Assembly (NCBI GenBank): GCA_044221555.1
Contig: JBGAOY010000003.1
Location: forward strand, 248,001-312,000
Length of the DNA: 64,000 nucleotides
From: JAEUJM01 sp044221555
GTDB lineage: Bacteria > Actinomycetota > Acidimicrobiia > Acidimicrobiales > DATDAH01
Direction: 5' to 3'
The notes beneath the pieces were generated by a model. It ran no database searches and was not told the DNA's origin. It saw nothing but the letters and a program-made list of their open reading frames with translations. This document shows positions 8,072-26,026 of this stretch, one piece after another (position 1 is the first letter of the stretch; the number at the start of each line of letters is the position of its first letter). A program made the position numbers and the translations under genes.

Positions 8072-9889
8072 ATGACCGACACCATCGAACACGGCAACGA
8101 CCTGCCGTCCGCCGCCGGCGACGCCGACGCGGGGGAGCCGATCATCGGCACGCCCACGCAGCGGGGCCGCTGGTCCATCGACATCCCGAACGTCCGTCAA
8201 GCCGACCTGCGGGCCGTCAAGTGGCAGCTCTACCTCAGCCTCACCGGCCTCGCCCTCGGGTTGGCGATGGGCGCCCTGCAGGCGTCGGACCGCGGCGACT
8301 TCGTCCTCGAGGAGGTGTTCAACCGCCCCATCAACCTCTACGACGCCGTCGGGCTGCAGAGCTACTACCAGGGCCTCACGCTGCACGGCGTGACGTTGGC
8401 GCTGGTCTTCACCTTCACGTTCAGCAACGCCTTCATGTCGCTGACCACCATGAAGTCGTTGCGCCGGCCGCTCGTGTCGCCGGTGCTCCGCGACACGTCC
8501 CTCTACCTCGCGTGGATCGGCGTGGCCCTGGCCGCCTGGGCCATCCTGGCCAACAAGGCCTCGGTGCTGTTCACGTTCTACGCACCGCTGCAGGCCACCC
8601 CGGCCTTCTACATCGGCGCCGTCTTCCTCGTCGTGTCCACCTGGGCCACGCTGGCCAACCAGCTGCTCACGCTGCGGGCATGGCGGCGCGACGGCCACGA
8701 GGCCGATCGCATCCCGCTGCTGGCGTTCACCTCGATCGTCACCGAGCTCATGTGGTTCCTCGCCTCGATCGGCATCGCCATCGAGGTGCTCGTGTTCGTG
8801 CTGCCGTGGTCGCTCGGCATCACCGACCGCATCGACCCTCAGTTCACCCGCATCCTGTTCTGGTTCACCGGGCACCCGATCGTGTACTTCTGGCTCCTCC
8901 CGATCTACGTGTCCTGGTACCTGTTCCTCCCCGAGCAGGCCGGGAAGGGCCGTGTGGCCAGCGACGGGTTGGTGCGGGTGGTGTTCATCGCCTTCCTGCT
9001 GCTGTTGCCGGTGGGCATCCACCACCAGTTCACCGACCCCGGCGTGCCCTTCTCGTCGAAGACCATCTCGTGGCTGTTGACCTTCTGCATCTTCTTCCCC
9101 AGCGTCGTCACCTTCTTCTCGGTCATCGCCTCGCTCGAGAACGCCGGGCGCAACCGTGGCGGCAAGGGCTGGTTCGGGTGGATCGTCAAGCTGCCGTGGG
9201 GCGACCCCGCGGTGTCCGGGCAGTTGCTGGCCGGCATCGGGTTCATCCTGGGCGGCGTCAGCGGCCTCATCAACGCGAGCTACACGGTGAACCTGACCGT
9301 GCACAACACCGCGTTCATCGTGGGCCACTTCCACCTGACGGTGGGCACCGCGGTCGCCCTGTCGATCATGGCCATCTGCTACTGGCTGGTGCCCTATCTC
9401 ACCGGGAAGAAGCTGTGGGGCCGCCGACTGGCCGTGGCCCAGACCTGGCTCTGGATCGTGGGCGTGTTCATCTTCTCCCGGGGCCAGATGCAGGGCGGCA
9501 TCGAGGGCATGCCCCGACGCACCAACATCAGCCAGGCCACCTACCTCCACCGCTTCACGCCACCGCTCGACAGCCTGGGCAACATCATGAAGAGCTGGGA
9601 CGTGGCCGACGCCCTGACCGCGTTGGGCGGGTCGATCATGTTCATCTCCGGCGTCTGCTTCTTCGTGGTCGTCATCGGCACCATCCACAGCAAGCGCCAG
9701 GTCGCCGACGTGCAGCGCATGCCCGTCGCCGACGAGCCCTTCCACCCGGCCTCCGAGACCTGGCCCATCCTCGACCGGCTGGGCCTCTGGGCCGGCGCAG
9801 CCGCGATCCTCACCTTCGTGATCTACGGCGAGATCTTCTTCCACTACCTCCCGCTGGAGCTGATCCCGGGCGGCTATCACCTCTGGTGA
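8072..9889 (+). CDS. Cytochrome c oxidase subunit I, ba3 type
   Basis: A 605-residue haem-copper oxidase subunit with 12-14 membrane helices. LHGVTLALVF holds a low-spin haem His. FTGHPIVYFWLLP contains the CuB His and the cross-linked Tyr four residues on. GIHHQFTDPG gives the His pair of CuB and VGHFHLTVGT the haem ligands. The pattern is that of B-type (ba3) oxidases, which lack a D-channel and pump fewer protons. The cassette lacks a subunit III gene, as in other ba3 systems. Confidence 0.94.
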   Translation: MTDTIEHGNDLPSAAGDADAGEPIIGTPTQRGRWSIDIPNVRQADLRAVKWQLYLSLTGLALGLAMGALQASDRGDFVLEEVFNRPINLYDAVGLQSYYQGLTLHGVTLALVFTFTFSNAFMSLTTMKSLRRPLVSPVLRDTSLYLAWIGVALAAWAILANKASVLFTFYAPLQATPAFYIGAVFLVVSTWATLANQLLTLRAWRRDGHEADRIPLLAFTSIVTELMWFLASIGIAIEVLVFVLPWSLGITDRIDPQFTRILFWFTGHPIVYFWLLPIYVSWYLFLPEQAGKGRVASDGLVRVVFIAFLLLLPVGIHHQFTDPGVPFSSKTISWLLTFCIFFPSVVTFFSVIASLENAGRNRGGKGWFGWIVKLPWGDPAVSGQLLAGIGFILGGVSGLINASYTVNLTVHNTAFIVGHFHLTVGTAVALSIMAICYWLVPYLTGKKLWGRRLAVAQTWLWIVGVFIFSRGQMQGGIEGMPRRTNISQATYLHRFTPPLDSLGNIMKSWDVADALTALGGSIMFISGVCFFVVVIGTIHSKRQVADVQRMPVADEPFHPASETWPILDRLGLWAGAAAILTFVIYGEIFFHYLPLELIPGGYHLW

Positions 9890-9977
9890 CCGCGGCGGCG
9901 GGGACGGTCGGGTGCCCTCGGCCGGGTGCCCCGCCGTTCCCGCCGTCACCCGCCGGTGCACCCGATAGCGTCCCCTC

Positions 9978-12131
9978 GTGCCGATCCCGACGCCCCGACC
10001 CGGTGACCACGACATGGCCGGTGCGGTCGCGGCGCTGGCCGCCCGCCTCCCGGCGCCGCTCGCGCCGTTGGCCGGCGTCGCCTACAACTACCGCTGGTCG
10101 TGGGCCGACGACGGAGCGGCCGTGTTCACCGCGATCGACCCCGAACGGTGGGCCCGCGTGGGCGCCAACCCGGTGCGGTTGCTGGCGGAGGCCGACGCCC
10201 CCGTCCTGGAGGCGGCCGCCGCCGACGGTGGGTTGATCGAGCGGGCCGATGCCCTCGCCGCCCTGATCGATGCCGACCTGGCCCGGCCCCCTGCGCCCGA
10301 CGTGCCGGTGGAGCGGCCCGTCGCCTTCCTCTGCGCGGAGTTCGCCGTCCACGCCTCGCTGCCGGTCTACTCAGGGGGCCTGGGCGTGCTGGCCGGCGAC
10401 ATCCTGAAAGAGGCGTCCGACCTGGCCCTGCCGATGGTGGCGGTGGGCCTGCTGTACCGCACCGGGTACTTCCACCAGCGTCTCGACACCACCGGCTACC
10501 AGCACGAGTACTGGCTCGACACCGACCCGCAGCGCCTGCCGTGCGTGGCCCTCACCGACGGCGACGGCGGCCCGCTGACGGTCACGGTGCCGGTCGACGA
10601 CGACGACGTGGTGGCTCGGGTGTGGCGGGCCGATGTCGGGCGGGTGCCGCTGTACCTGCTGGACACCGACTGCGCGGGCAACACCACTGTCGGGCGGTGG
10701 ATCACCTCGCGCCTCTACGAGGGGATCGCCTCGGTGCGCCTCGCGCAGTACGCGGTCCTCGGCTTCGGGGGCGCCCAGGCCCTCGATCGGCTGGGTGTCG
10801 ATCCCTCGGTGTTCCACATCAACGAGGGGCACCCCGCGCTCTCGATGGCCGAGCTCGTCGGGCGGGCCCGGGCCCGCGGCCAGGGCTTCGACGAGGCGTG
10901 GGCCGAGGCCCGCGAACGGCTCGTGTTCACCACCCACACGCCGGTGGCGGCCGGCAACGAGACCTACGGCGACCGAGAGGCGCGGCTGATGCTGCACCGC
11001 GTGGCCGAGGCCACCGGTGAGCCGGAGCGGTTCCTCGGCCTCGGTCGCCTCGACCCGCACGATCCCGTCGGCCGGGTGGGGATGACACCGCTGGCGCTCA
11101 GGGCGGCCCGGTCCACCAACGGGGTCAGCCGCCGCCACGGCGAGGTGGCCCGCGAGATGTGGCAGCCCCTGTTCGGCGGCGCCGTCGACGACGTTCCCAT
11201 CACCCATGTGACCAACGGCGTGCACGTCCCCACCTGGCTGGGGCCGGACATGAAGGCGCTGTTCGACCGCCATCTGGGTGACGGGTGGCTCGAGCGGGCC
11301 GACGACCCCGACACCTGGCAGGTGGTCGACGACATCTCCGACGAGGAGCTGTGGTCGGCTCGCGCCGCGAGCCGGGAGCGTCTGGTCGACCTGATCCGCC
11401 ATCGGTCGGCGAGCGACCGGCTCCGGCGCGGCGAGGAGGTCGAGTACGCCGAGGCGGCCGCGGTGGGCTTCGACCCCGACCGGCTCACCGTGGGCTTCGC
11501 ACGGCGGCTGGCGGCCTACAAGCGGCTCAACCTGCTCACCATCGAGCCGCAGCGGGCCCTCGGCCTGCTCACCGGCGACCGCTCGCTGCAATTCGTGTTC
11601 GCGGGGAAGGCGCACCCCCTCGACGAGGGGGCCAAGGCCATCCTCGCCCGCACGTTCGAGCTCAAGGGCGCGCCGGCGGTCGCGGGCCACGTGGCGTTCC
11701 TCGAGGACTACGACCTGTCCTTCGCCGGCCAGCTGGTCGGGGGGTGCGACCTGTGGGTCAACGTGCCCCGGCCCCCCGAGGAGGCCAGTGGCACCAGCGG
11801 GATGAAGGCCGCCCTCAACGGGGCGCTGAACCTGTCGGTGCTCGACGGCTGGTGGGCCGAGGCCTACGACGGCGCCAACGGGTGGGCCATCGAGGGCGCG
11901 ACCGATCCCGACCACGAGGCCCAGGACCACCGCCACGCCGCCGCGGTGTACGACCTGCTCGAGGGCGAGGTCGTGCCGCTGTTCAACGACAGGGGCGACG
12001 AGGGCATCCCCCACGGCTGGTTGGCGATGGTGCGCAACAGCCTGAAGACGAACGGCCCCCGGTTCTCCGCCAGCCGGATGGTGCGCGAGTACGCCCGGCG
12101 CATCTACCCGCCCGGCGGCGCGGCCACATGA
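9978..12131 (+). CDS. glgP: Alpha-glucan phosphorylase (GlgP family)
   Basis: A 717-residue phosphorylase of the actinobacterial type that begins with a DUF3417-like N-terminal segment. Visible motifs: AEFAVHASLPVYSGGLGVLAGD near residue 115, FHINEGHPALSMAELV, and the PLP-lysine region EEASGTSGMKAALNGALNL near residue 600. It releases glucose-1-phosphate from alpha-1,4-glucan, or works in reverse on maltodextrin. The start is GTG 9978; an ATG at 10,014 is an alternative. It is the first gene of the five-gene glucan operon and its stop overlaps the glgE start. Confidence 0.93.
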   Translation: MPIPTPRPGDHDMAGAVAALAARLPAPLAPLAGVAYNYRWSWADDGAAVFTAIDPERWARVGANPVRLLAEADAPVLEAAAADGGLIERADALAALIDADLARPPAPDVPVERPVAFLCAEFAVHASLPVYSGGLGVLAGDILKEASDLALPMVAVGLLYRTGYFHQRLDTTGYQHEYWLDTDPQRLPCVALTDGDGGPLTVTVPVDDDDVVARVWRADVGRVPLYLLDTDCAGNTTVGRWITSRLYEGIASVRLAQYAVLGFGGAQALDRLGVDPSVFHINEGHPALSMAELVGRARARGQGFDEAWAEARERLVFTTHTPVAAGNETYGDREARLMLHRVAEATGEPERFLGLGRLDPHDPVGRVGMTPLALRAARSTNGVSRRHGEVAREMWQPLFGGAVDDVPITHVTNGVHVPTWLGPDMKALFDRHLGDGWLERADDPDTWQVVDDISDEELWSARAASRERLVDLIRHRSASDRLRRGEEVEYAEAAAVGFDPDRLTVGFARRLAAYKRLNLLTIEPQRALGLLTGDRSLQFVFAGKAHPLDEGAKAILARTFELKGAPAVAGHVAFLEDYDLSFAGQLVGGCDLWVNVPRPPEEASGTSGMKAALNGALNLSVLDGWWAEAYDGANGWAIEGATDPDHEAQDHRHAAAVYDLLEGEVVPLFNDRGDEGIPHGWLAMVRNSLKTNGPRFSASRMVREYARRIYPPGGAAT

Positions 12132-14106
12132 CCGGGAGCGGGTCGCCCGTCGCGTCGGTGGCCGGCCGCGTGGTGATCGAGAACGTGGCCCCCGTGGTCG
12201 ACTGCGGCCGGTTCCCGGTGAAGCGGGTGTCGGGCGAGTCGGTGAGGGTGAGCGCCGACGTGTTCGCCGACGGCAAGGACGTGGTGGCGGCGCGGTTGCT
12301 GCACCAGCCGCCGGGGGGACGCTGGTCGGCGGTCCCGCTCGAGCCCCTGGGCAACGACCACTGGCAGGGCTCGTTCGACGTCGAGGGGTTGGGCACGCAC
12401 CGGTTCACCGTCGAGGGCTGGATCGACCCGTTCCGCACCTGGCTGCAGGGCACCCTGGCCAAGGTCGAGGCCGGCCAGGACGTGGCCGTCGACCTGCAGG
12501 TGGGTGCCCTGCTCGTCGAGGCCGCCGCGGCGGCCGCCCCGGCCAAGGCCGCCGACCGGCTGCGGGCCACCGCTCGCCCGCTGCTCGCGGGCGACGCCGC
12601 CGGGTTCCGGGACGCGGCCGAGGCCCTGGCCGCCCAGATGGACGCCCTCGCCGACCGCCGAGCCGGCACCCTCCACCCCGAGTGCACCGTGCTGGTCGAG
12701 CGCGAGCGGGCCCGCTACGGCGCCTGGTACGAGCTGTTCCCCCGCTCGGCGGCCACCGTGGCCGGCCGCCACGGCACGTTCGCCGACGTGGGCGCGCGGC
12801 TGCCCGAGATCGCGGCCATGGGGTTCGACGTGGTGTACCTGCCGCCGATCCACCCCATCGGCGTCACCGGCCGCAAGGGCGCCGACAACGCGCTCACCGC
12901 TCGGCGGGGCGATCCCGGCAGCCCGTGGGCGATCGGGGGCCCCGACGGGGGCCACACGGCCATCCATCCCGAGTTGGGGTCCGCCGCCGACTTCCGGGCG
13001 CTGGTGGCCGATGCCGGGCGTCACGGCATCGAGCTCGCCCTCGACCTCGCCTACCAGTGCTCACCCGACCACCCGTGGGTCACCGAGCACCCGGAGTGGT
13101 TCCGGCACCGTCCCGACGGCACCATCCAGTTCGCGGAGAACCCGCCGAAGCGCTACGAGGACATCTACCCGATCGACTTCGACACCGCCGACCGCGAGGG
13201 CCTGTGGTCGGCCCTGCTCGGCGTGGTCGAGCACTGGGTGGGCGAGGGTGTGCGCATCTTCCGGGTCGACAACCCCCACACCAAGCCGTTCCGGTTCTGG
13301 GAGTGGCTGCTGGCCGAGGTGCGCTCGGCGCACCCCGACGTCGTCTTCCTGGCCGAGGCCTTCACCCGCCCCCGGGTGCTCGAGCACCTGGCCAAGCTGG
13401 GGTTCAGCCAGTCGTACAACTACTTCGCCTGGCGCAACACCGCGTGGGAGCTGCGCGAGTACTTCACCGAGCTCACCACCACGCCGGTGGCCGAGTACCT
13501 GCGCCCCAACTGCTGGCCGAACACCCCCGACATCCTCACCGAGCACCTGCAGCACGGCGGTCGGGCCGCGTTCGCGGGCCGGGCCGTGCTGGCCGCCACC
13601 CTCGCCGCCAGCTACGGCGTGTACGGGCCCGCGTTCGAGTTGGGCGAGCACGTGCCTCGCGCCCCGGGCAGCGAGGAGTACCTGCACTCGGAGAAGTACG
13701 AGGTGCGGCACTGGGACCGCGACCGGCCCGACTCGCTGGCGCCCCTGCTGGCCCGATTGAACGCCATCCGCCGGGCCCACCCCGCCCTGCACACCAACAC
13801 CAGGCTGCGGTTCCACGACGTGGACGGTGACGACCTGCTCTGCTACTCGAAGCGCACCGACGGGCGCGGCGACGGGCACGACGACGTGGTGCTCACCGTG
13901 GTCAACACCGATCCCCACCACACCCGGGCCGGGGTGGTGCACCTCGATCTCGACGAGCTGGGTGTGGACGGCGATCAGCCGTTCGAGGTGCACGACCTGC
14001 TCGGCGACGCGCGCTACCGCTGGCAGGGCGCCGACAACTACGTCGAGCTCGACCCCGGCGTGATGCCCGCCCACGTCTTCGCCCTCACCCGACCGGCGCG
14101 GGACGC

Positions 14107-14110
<4 letters not shown>
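12128..14110 (+). CDS. glgE: Alpha-1,4-glucan:maltose-1-phosphate maltosyltransferase GlgE
   Basis: A 660-residue GH13_3 enzyme that adds maltose from maltose-1-phosphate to a growing alpha-glucan. The start ATG 12,128 overlaps the glgP stop. An N-terminal Ig-like domain (about residues 15-120) and helical insertion precede the barrel. YLPPIHPIG, the nucleophile D381 in RVDNPHTKP and the acid/base E410 in LAEAFTRP are visible, as is the family-specific NPPKRYEDIYPI. Its substrate is made by the next gene product, TreS-Mak. Confidence 0.96.
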
Positions 14111-17495
<3,385 letters not shown>

Positions 17496-17499
<4 letters not shown>

Positions 17500-19492
17500 G
17501 CGAGTCCGCGCCCTCGGGCCTGCGTGAGCTGGCCTGGGGAGCGGGCATCGCCACCGAGTACCACGACGTCGACGGCCGGTTGCACCTCACCCAGGTGTCG
17601 GTGCTGCAGGCCTTGCTCGCCGCGGTGGGGCTCCCCGCCGACGACGAGGCCACGGTCGCGGGCTCGCACCGCGCCCTGCACCGCCGCCACTGGGACGCAC
17701 TGGTGGCGCCCACGACGGTCTGTTGGCAGGGCGACCCGGCCGCGGTCGAGGTGCGTCGCCCCGCGGCCGCGGCGGGCCGGCCCATCGAGGTGTCGATCGA
17801 GCTCGAGGGGGGCGCCACCCACCACCGGACCCTCGGCCCCGACCTGCTGGTCGAGACCGGCGCGGCCGAGGTGGACGGGCAGCGCCGGGTGGCCCAGCGG
17901 GCGCTGCTGGGCGACCTGCCCATCGGCGCCCACCGGGTGGTGGTGGACGCCGACCACCGCCGCGAGGCAGGGCACGTGCTGGTGGCGCCGCGCCTGGCGC
18001 CGGCGCTCGCCCGGGGCTGGGGGGTGTTCGCGCCCGTGTACGCCCTGCGCCGCTCCTGCCCGGCGGGCGTGCACCCGCGTGCTGTCGGCCACCTGGGCGA
18101 TCTGGGCACGCTCGCCGACTGGGTGGCCGGCCTGGGCGGACAGGTCGTCGGCACCCTGCCGCTGCTGGCCACCTTCGACGGCGACGCCAGCCCGTACGCG
18201 CCGGTGTCGCGCCTGGCGTGGAACGAACGGCATCTCGACCTGGCCGCGCTGCCCGAGGCCGCGAGCCTCGACCTTCCCACCCTGGCCTCGGCGGGGCGGT
18301 CGACGGCCCCTGCGGTCCCCGCCGAGGGCGGCGACCTGATCGACTGGGACGCCGAGGTCCTCCGCGTGCGGACGGCGCTCGTGGCCATGGCCGGAGGGCT
18401 CGGCGATGCCCGTCGGGCCGAGCTCGACGCCTTCACCGCCGCCCACCCCCACGTGGACGAGCTGGCCCGGTGGCGGGCCGAGGTGGATCAGCACGGGCCG
18501 CCGCCGCCGGGGCGACCGCTCACCGCCACGGACGCCGACGCGGTGCTCCGGCACCGCTACGCGCAGTGGGCCATGGAGACCCAGCTGGCCGACCTGTCCG
18601 GTCGGCTCGACCGTCGGGGCCAGTCGCTGTTCCTCGACCTGCCCCTCGGCGTGCACGGTGCGGGCTTCGACGTGTGGCGCTCGCCCGAGCTGTTCGCCGA
18701 CGGCGTGAGCGTGGGGGCACCGCCTGACGACTTCTTCACCGGCGGCCAGGACTGGGGGTTCCCGCCGCTGCTGCCCGAGGCGTCGCGCGCCGACGGCCAC
18801 GCCTACCTCCGGGCCAGCCTGGCCCACCAGCTGCGCCACGCGGGGGTGGTGCGCTACGACCACGTGATGGCGCTACGCCGGCTGTGGTGGGTGCCCGACG
18901 GCGCACCGGCCACCGACGGCGCCTACGTGCACTACCCGGCCGACGAGCTGGCTGCGGTGCTCACCCTCGAGGCCTGGCGTGCGGGCGCGGCGGTGGTGGG
19001 TGAGAACCTGGGCACCGTGCCCCCCGAGGTGAACGACCTGCTGGCCGAGCACCGCCTGCTCGGCATGTACGCCACCCAGTTCGAGCTGGACGCCGCCCCG
19101 CACGCCCGCTGGGCGCCGGCCGCCACCATGGCGGTGGTGAACACCCACGACATGGACCCGTTCGCGGCCTTCTGGGCCGGCGCCGGCGACGAGTGGCGGG
19201 CCCGCATCGTCGAGCAGCTGACCGCCGAGGGTGAGGCCCCCGTCACCGGCGACCCCCTCGACGTGCTCGAGGCGTTGCTCGGCTGGCTGGGCCGGAGCGA
19301 TGCTGCATCGGTGGTGGTGACGCTCGAGGACCTGTGGGGCGAGCCGCGCCGTCAGAACCGGCCGGGCACCGGGCCGGAGGAGCCGAACTGGCGGCGCCGC
19401 ATCGCCCGCACGCTCGACGAGATCGCGGACGACCCCGCGATCGCGGCCCGCCTCGACCGCCTGGTGGCCGCCCGTGGGGTAGGGGAGGGCGG

Positions 19493-19496
<4 letters not shown>
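17496..19496 (+). CDS. malQ: 4-alpha-glucanotransferase (amylomaltase)
   Basis: A 666-residue GH77 protein starting at GTG 17,496 inside the treS stop. [37 protein letters not shown] with the nucleophile Asp, [13 protein letters not shown] with the acid/base Glu and NTHDMDP match MalQ in order. It disproportionates maltodextrins. In this operon it would recycle short glucans from phosphorylase and debranching. It has a large N-terminal domain (about 1-170), as in other actinobacterial MalQ. Confidence 0.93.
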
Positions 19497-21379
<1,883 letters not shown>

Positions 21380-21412
21380 ACACTGGACCTTCCAGGGCCC
21401 CGCGCCGCACAA

Positions 21413-21438
21413 CCGTCCGTAGCGCACGAGAGGGACGG
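21413..21438 (+). terminator. Weak hairpin downstream of glgB
   Basis: CCGTCC at 21,413-21,418 pairs with GGACGG at 21,433-21,438 around a 14-nt loop, 34 nt after the glgB stop. There is no T-run. It may end the glucan operon transcript; this is weak evidence. Confidence 0.3.
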
Positions 21439-21441
21439 CCG

Positions 21442-21593
21442 ATGGCGCTGAGGACGGACCGGATGGAGGCACGAGTGTCGCCGGATGAGCGCGCCCTCAT
21501 CGAGCGGGCGGCGACGGTTGCGGGATGAGTCCGAATCGTCGTTCATGGTCAACGCCGCAGTTGCCCGGGCCGATGGCCGTGACGGCCGACCCG

Positions 21594-21616
<23 letters not shown>
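21442..21616 (+). pseudogene. Frameshifted DUF1778 (TacA-like) antitoxin remnant
   Basis: From ATG 21,442 the frame reads MALRTDRMEARVSPDERALI and on to ERAATVAG before a TGA at 21,526. Moving one base, the frame from 21,527 continues ESESSFMVNAAVARADGR and stops at 21,614. Joined, the two match the ribbon-helix-helix start (RVSP.E..LIERAA) and the S.F....A..RA core of DUF1778 antitoxins of TacA/AtaR type. These normally pair with a GNAT acetyltransferase toxin, which is absent here. The broken copy overlaps the 3' end of glgX by 23 nt. Confidence 0.65.
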
Positions 21617-23702
<2,086 letters not shown>

Positions 23703-23754
23703 CAGTGCAGGGTAGACAATCGCCGGGCCCGCCGTTCTGGGGGCATCATCTGGC

Positions 23755-25149
23755 ATGGCCCCACGTCGCTGCGCGTTCACGGATGGCGCGCTCTTGGGCC
23801 TCGTCGTGGCGCTCGCCGCCGGACTCACCGCCTGCGGCTCGGGCGCCGACGAGCCGCAGGAAGTGGCCGGCACCACCACGCCGGCACCGCCCACCGACAC
23901 CTGCTTCTGGTCCGATGCCGTCACCGTCGATGCCAGCAACACCCAGTATCCCGACAGCGGCGCCGCCTACTGGTTCACCAGCTACACCCTGCCCGAGGGC
24001 GCCTCCCTGCGTCTCACCGGCGTCTACCCCCACGCCCGCTACGCCTCGTTCAACGCCTACGGGCCCGACCCGGCCACGGGGGTGGACGGCGTGCCGGTCG
24101 ACGTGCTGGCCGATGTGGACATCGCCCCGGACGAGGGGTCGACCAACCCGTTCGAGGCCGGCGCCGACCGGACCGCGGCCGAGCGGGCGTACCGCGTGGC
24201 GGTGGTGGCCGACGAGGCGCCTGCCGCGGCGGACCGAGCGGGCAACACGCTGTACGGCCGCACCGCGGCACAGCAGTTGATCTACCGGGTCTACGTGCCC
24301 GACGACGGGCGCGACCAGTGGGGCGATGCCGGCCTCCCGGTGGCGCAGGTGGTGGAGGCCGACGGCACGGTGCTCGAGGGCGACGACGCCTGCGCCGCGC
24401 TGGGGGTCGACACCGTGTTGCACACCGACGACCTGCCCGCCCTCGACGAGGCCACCTACCGCGACCTGGTTGCCCTCGGCGACCCGGCCACCCACCCCGC
24501 GTTCGACCCCGTCGAGTGGCACGCGTTCTTCAACGCCCGCCACGCGCTGCTCAGCACCTTCTACGCGCACACCCCGAAGGAGGGGGAGTTGGCGGCGGTG
24601 GACGCCACCCGGGTGGGTGGCTACTACAGCAACGCCGACAACAGCTACGTGGTCGCCGCGGTGAACCGCCTGCTGGGGCCGGACGCCGACGGTCACAACC
24701 TGCTGGTGCTCACCGGCACCGCGCCCCGCACCCCGGCCACGTCGTCGGGGGATCCCACGATGGGCGACGGCGACGTGCGCTACTGGTCGCTCTGCCAGAA
24801 CGAGAGCCCGGTGACCACCAGGGTGTCGGGCTGCCTGTACGACGAGCAGGTGCCCGTGGACGACGAGGGCCGCTACACGATCGTGCTCGGCCTGCCCGAG
24901 GACCGCCCCGACAACGCCACCACCGACTGCGGGGTGGCCTGGCTGGACTGGGGGCCGGGAGACGGGGTGAGCCGTCCCGAGGCCGGCACCCTGCTGCTGC
25001 GCCACATGCTGCCGGCGGCCGGCTTCGAGCACTCGATCGCCTCGGTCGAGGCCCCCGGTGACGAGGCGGCGGTGGTCGGCGACCTGTTGCCCGAGGGCAC
25101 CTACACCACCCCGGACGCGTTCGCCGACCGGGGCTGCCCCGCCGGCTGA
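23755..25149 (+). CDS. Lipoprotein of unknown function
   Basis: A 464-residue protein with a signal peptide ending in a lipobox (LAAGLTAC, Cys near residue 27). The mature part shows YWFTSYTLPEGASLRLTG, YRVYVPDDG and VRYWSLCQNES, a set of motifs I know only from uncharacterised secreted actinobacterial proteins. Several conserved-looking Cys are present. Four similar beta-rich stretches suggest two related domains. It is divergent from glgX with a 52-bp gap; no functional link is evident. Confidence 0.75.
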   Translation: MAPRRCAFTDGALLGLVVALAAGLTACGSGADEPQEVAGTTTPAPPTDTCFWSDAVTVDASNTQYPDSGAAYWFTSYTLPEGASLRLTGVYPHARYASFNAYGPDPATGVDGVPVDVLADVDIAPDEGSTNPFEAGADRTAAERAYRVAVVADEAPAAADRAGNTLYGRTAAQQLIYRVYVPDDGRDQWGDAGLPVAQVVEADGTVLEGDDACAALGVDTVLHTDDLPALDEATYRDLVALGDPATHPAFDPVEWHAFFNARHALLSTFYAHTPKEGELAAVDATRVGGYYSNADNSYVVAAVNRLLGPDADGHNLLVLTGTAPRTPATSSGDPTMGDGDVRYWSLCQNESPVTTRVSGCLYDEQVPVDDEGRYTIVLGLPEDRPDNATTDCGVAWLDWGPGDGVSRPEAGTLLLRHMLPAAGFEHSIASVEAPGDEAAVVGDLLPEGTYTTPDAFADRGCPAG

Positions 25150-25246
25150 CGCCGCCGCGGGCCCGAGGCCGCCGCAGGTCAGGCGGTGGTTCGGGCCCGA
25201 CGCCGCCGCGGGTCAGACGCCGCGCCGGCGTCCGAGACCCCGCCGC

Positions 25247-25297
25247 GGGTCGGACGTCGCGGGTGGGTCGGACGTCGCGGTGGGTCGGACGTCGCGG
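25247..25297. repeat. Three direct 16-bp repeats between convergent genes
   Basis: GGGTCGGACGTCGCGG occurs at 25,247, 25,265 and 25,282 with 1-2 nt between copies. Degenerate versions extend to the left. They lie in the 152-bp gap between convergent genes. No function is evident. Confidence 0.75.
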
Positions 25298-25301
25298 CGG
25301 G

Positions 25302-25928
25302 TCAGACCGTGGCGCGGGTGCGGAGCAGGTCGACCCCGTCGCCGGAGCAGTCGGCCAGGGCGCCTTCGCGGCCCACGATGGCCATGATCAGCGACATGGT
25401 GGGGCCGCTCACCACGGGGCCGTCGCCGGTGGTCCAGTCGGTGTCGGTGGCCTCGAAGCGCAGGCCGGCGGCCCGCTTCTTCCCGTGCAGCGGGGCGCCT
25501 GTCTTCTTGTAGAGGTCGGCCAGGGTGACGAGGTGCTCCTCGGGGTGCTCACCCGGGGCCCCCAGGGCCCGCCGGATGTCCTCGCCGTGCACCATCACCT
25601 CGCCGAGCGCCACGTAGGTGGGCCCCGGCGGTGTGCGGTCGCTGGTGATGATGCCGCGGAACCGCTGGAGCACCTGATCGGGGCTGCCCTCGGCGAACGA
25701 GCGCAGGTCGCCGTCGACGAACCTGTCGAAGCTGAACCCGCACTTCACCAGTCCGATGAAGAAGTGGGGCGCGGTGACGTTGGCGGCCGCGATCAGGTGC
25801 CCGACCAGTTGCTGCACGTTCCACTTGTCGCACCAGGTGTCGTGCGACCAGTCGTCGGGCCCCAGCGTGGCCAGGTAGTCGGCGAGCGTGCCCCGCTCGG
25901 CGTGGATCATGGGCAGGAGGTCGGGCAT
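25302..25928 (-). CDS. DinB/MDMPI-type maleylpyruvate isomerase family protein
   Basis: A 208-residue protein with the TIGR03083/MDMPI N-terminal pattern: an opening helix with ERGTLADYLATLGPDDWSHDTWCDKWNVQQLVGHL, where His in the last motif is a metal ligand, then a later GEVMVHGEDIRRALG holding more metal-binding His and an acidic residue. Characterised relatives use mycothiol as cofactor. The substrate is unknown. The neighbouring YCII gene is on the same strand 98 bp upstream. Confidence 0.82.
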   Translation of the reverse strand: MPDLLPMIHAERGTLADYLATLGPDDWSHDTWCDKWNVQQLVGHLIAAANVTAPHFFIGLVKCGFSFDRFVDGDLRSFAEGSPDQVLQRFRGIITSDRTPPGPTYVALGEVMVHGEDIRRALGAPGEHPEEHLVTLADLYKKTGAPLHGKKRAAGLRFEATDTDWTTGDGPVVSGPTMSLIMAIVGREGALADCSGDGVDLLRTRATV

Positions 25929-26026
25929 CGGGTTCCTTCGTGGTCGGGGGAGCGAGCGTCGGCCGAACGTCGTGCAGGTCGCAGGGCGGGCGAGGGCCGC
26001 GCCCTCGGTGGGCGCGGCCCGGGTGC

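Noticed and set aside
23755..25149. A starch-binding or glycogen-related role for the lipoprotein next to glgX
   Set aside because: No carbohydrate-binding motif is visible; adjacency alone is not evidence.
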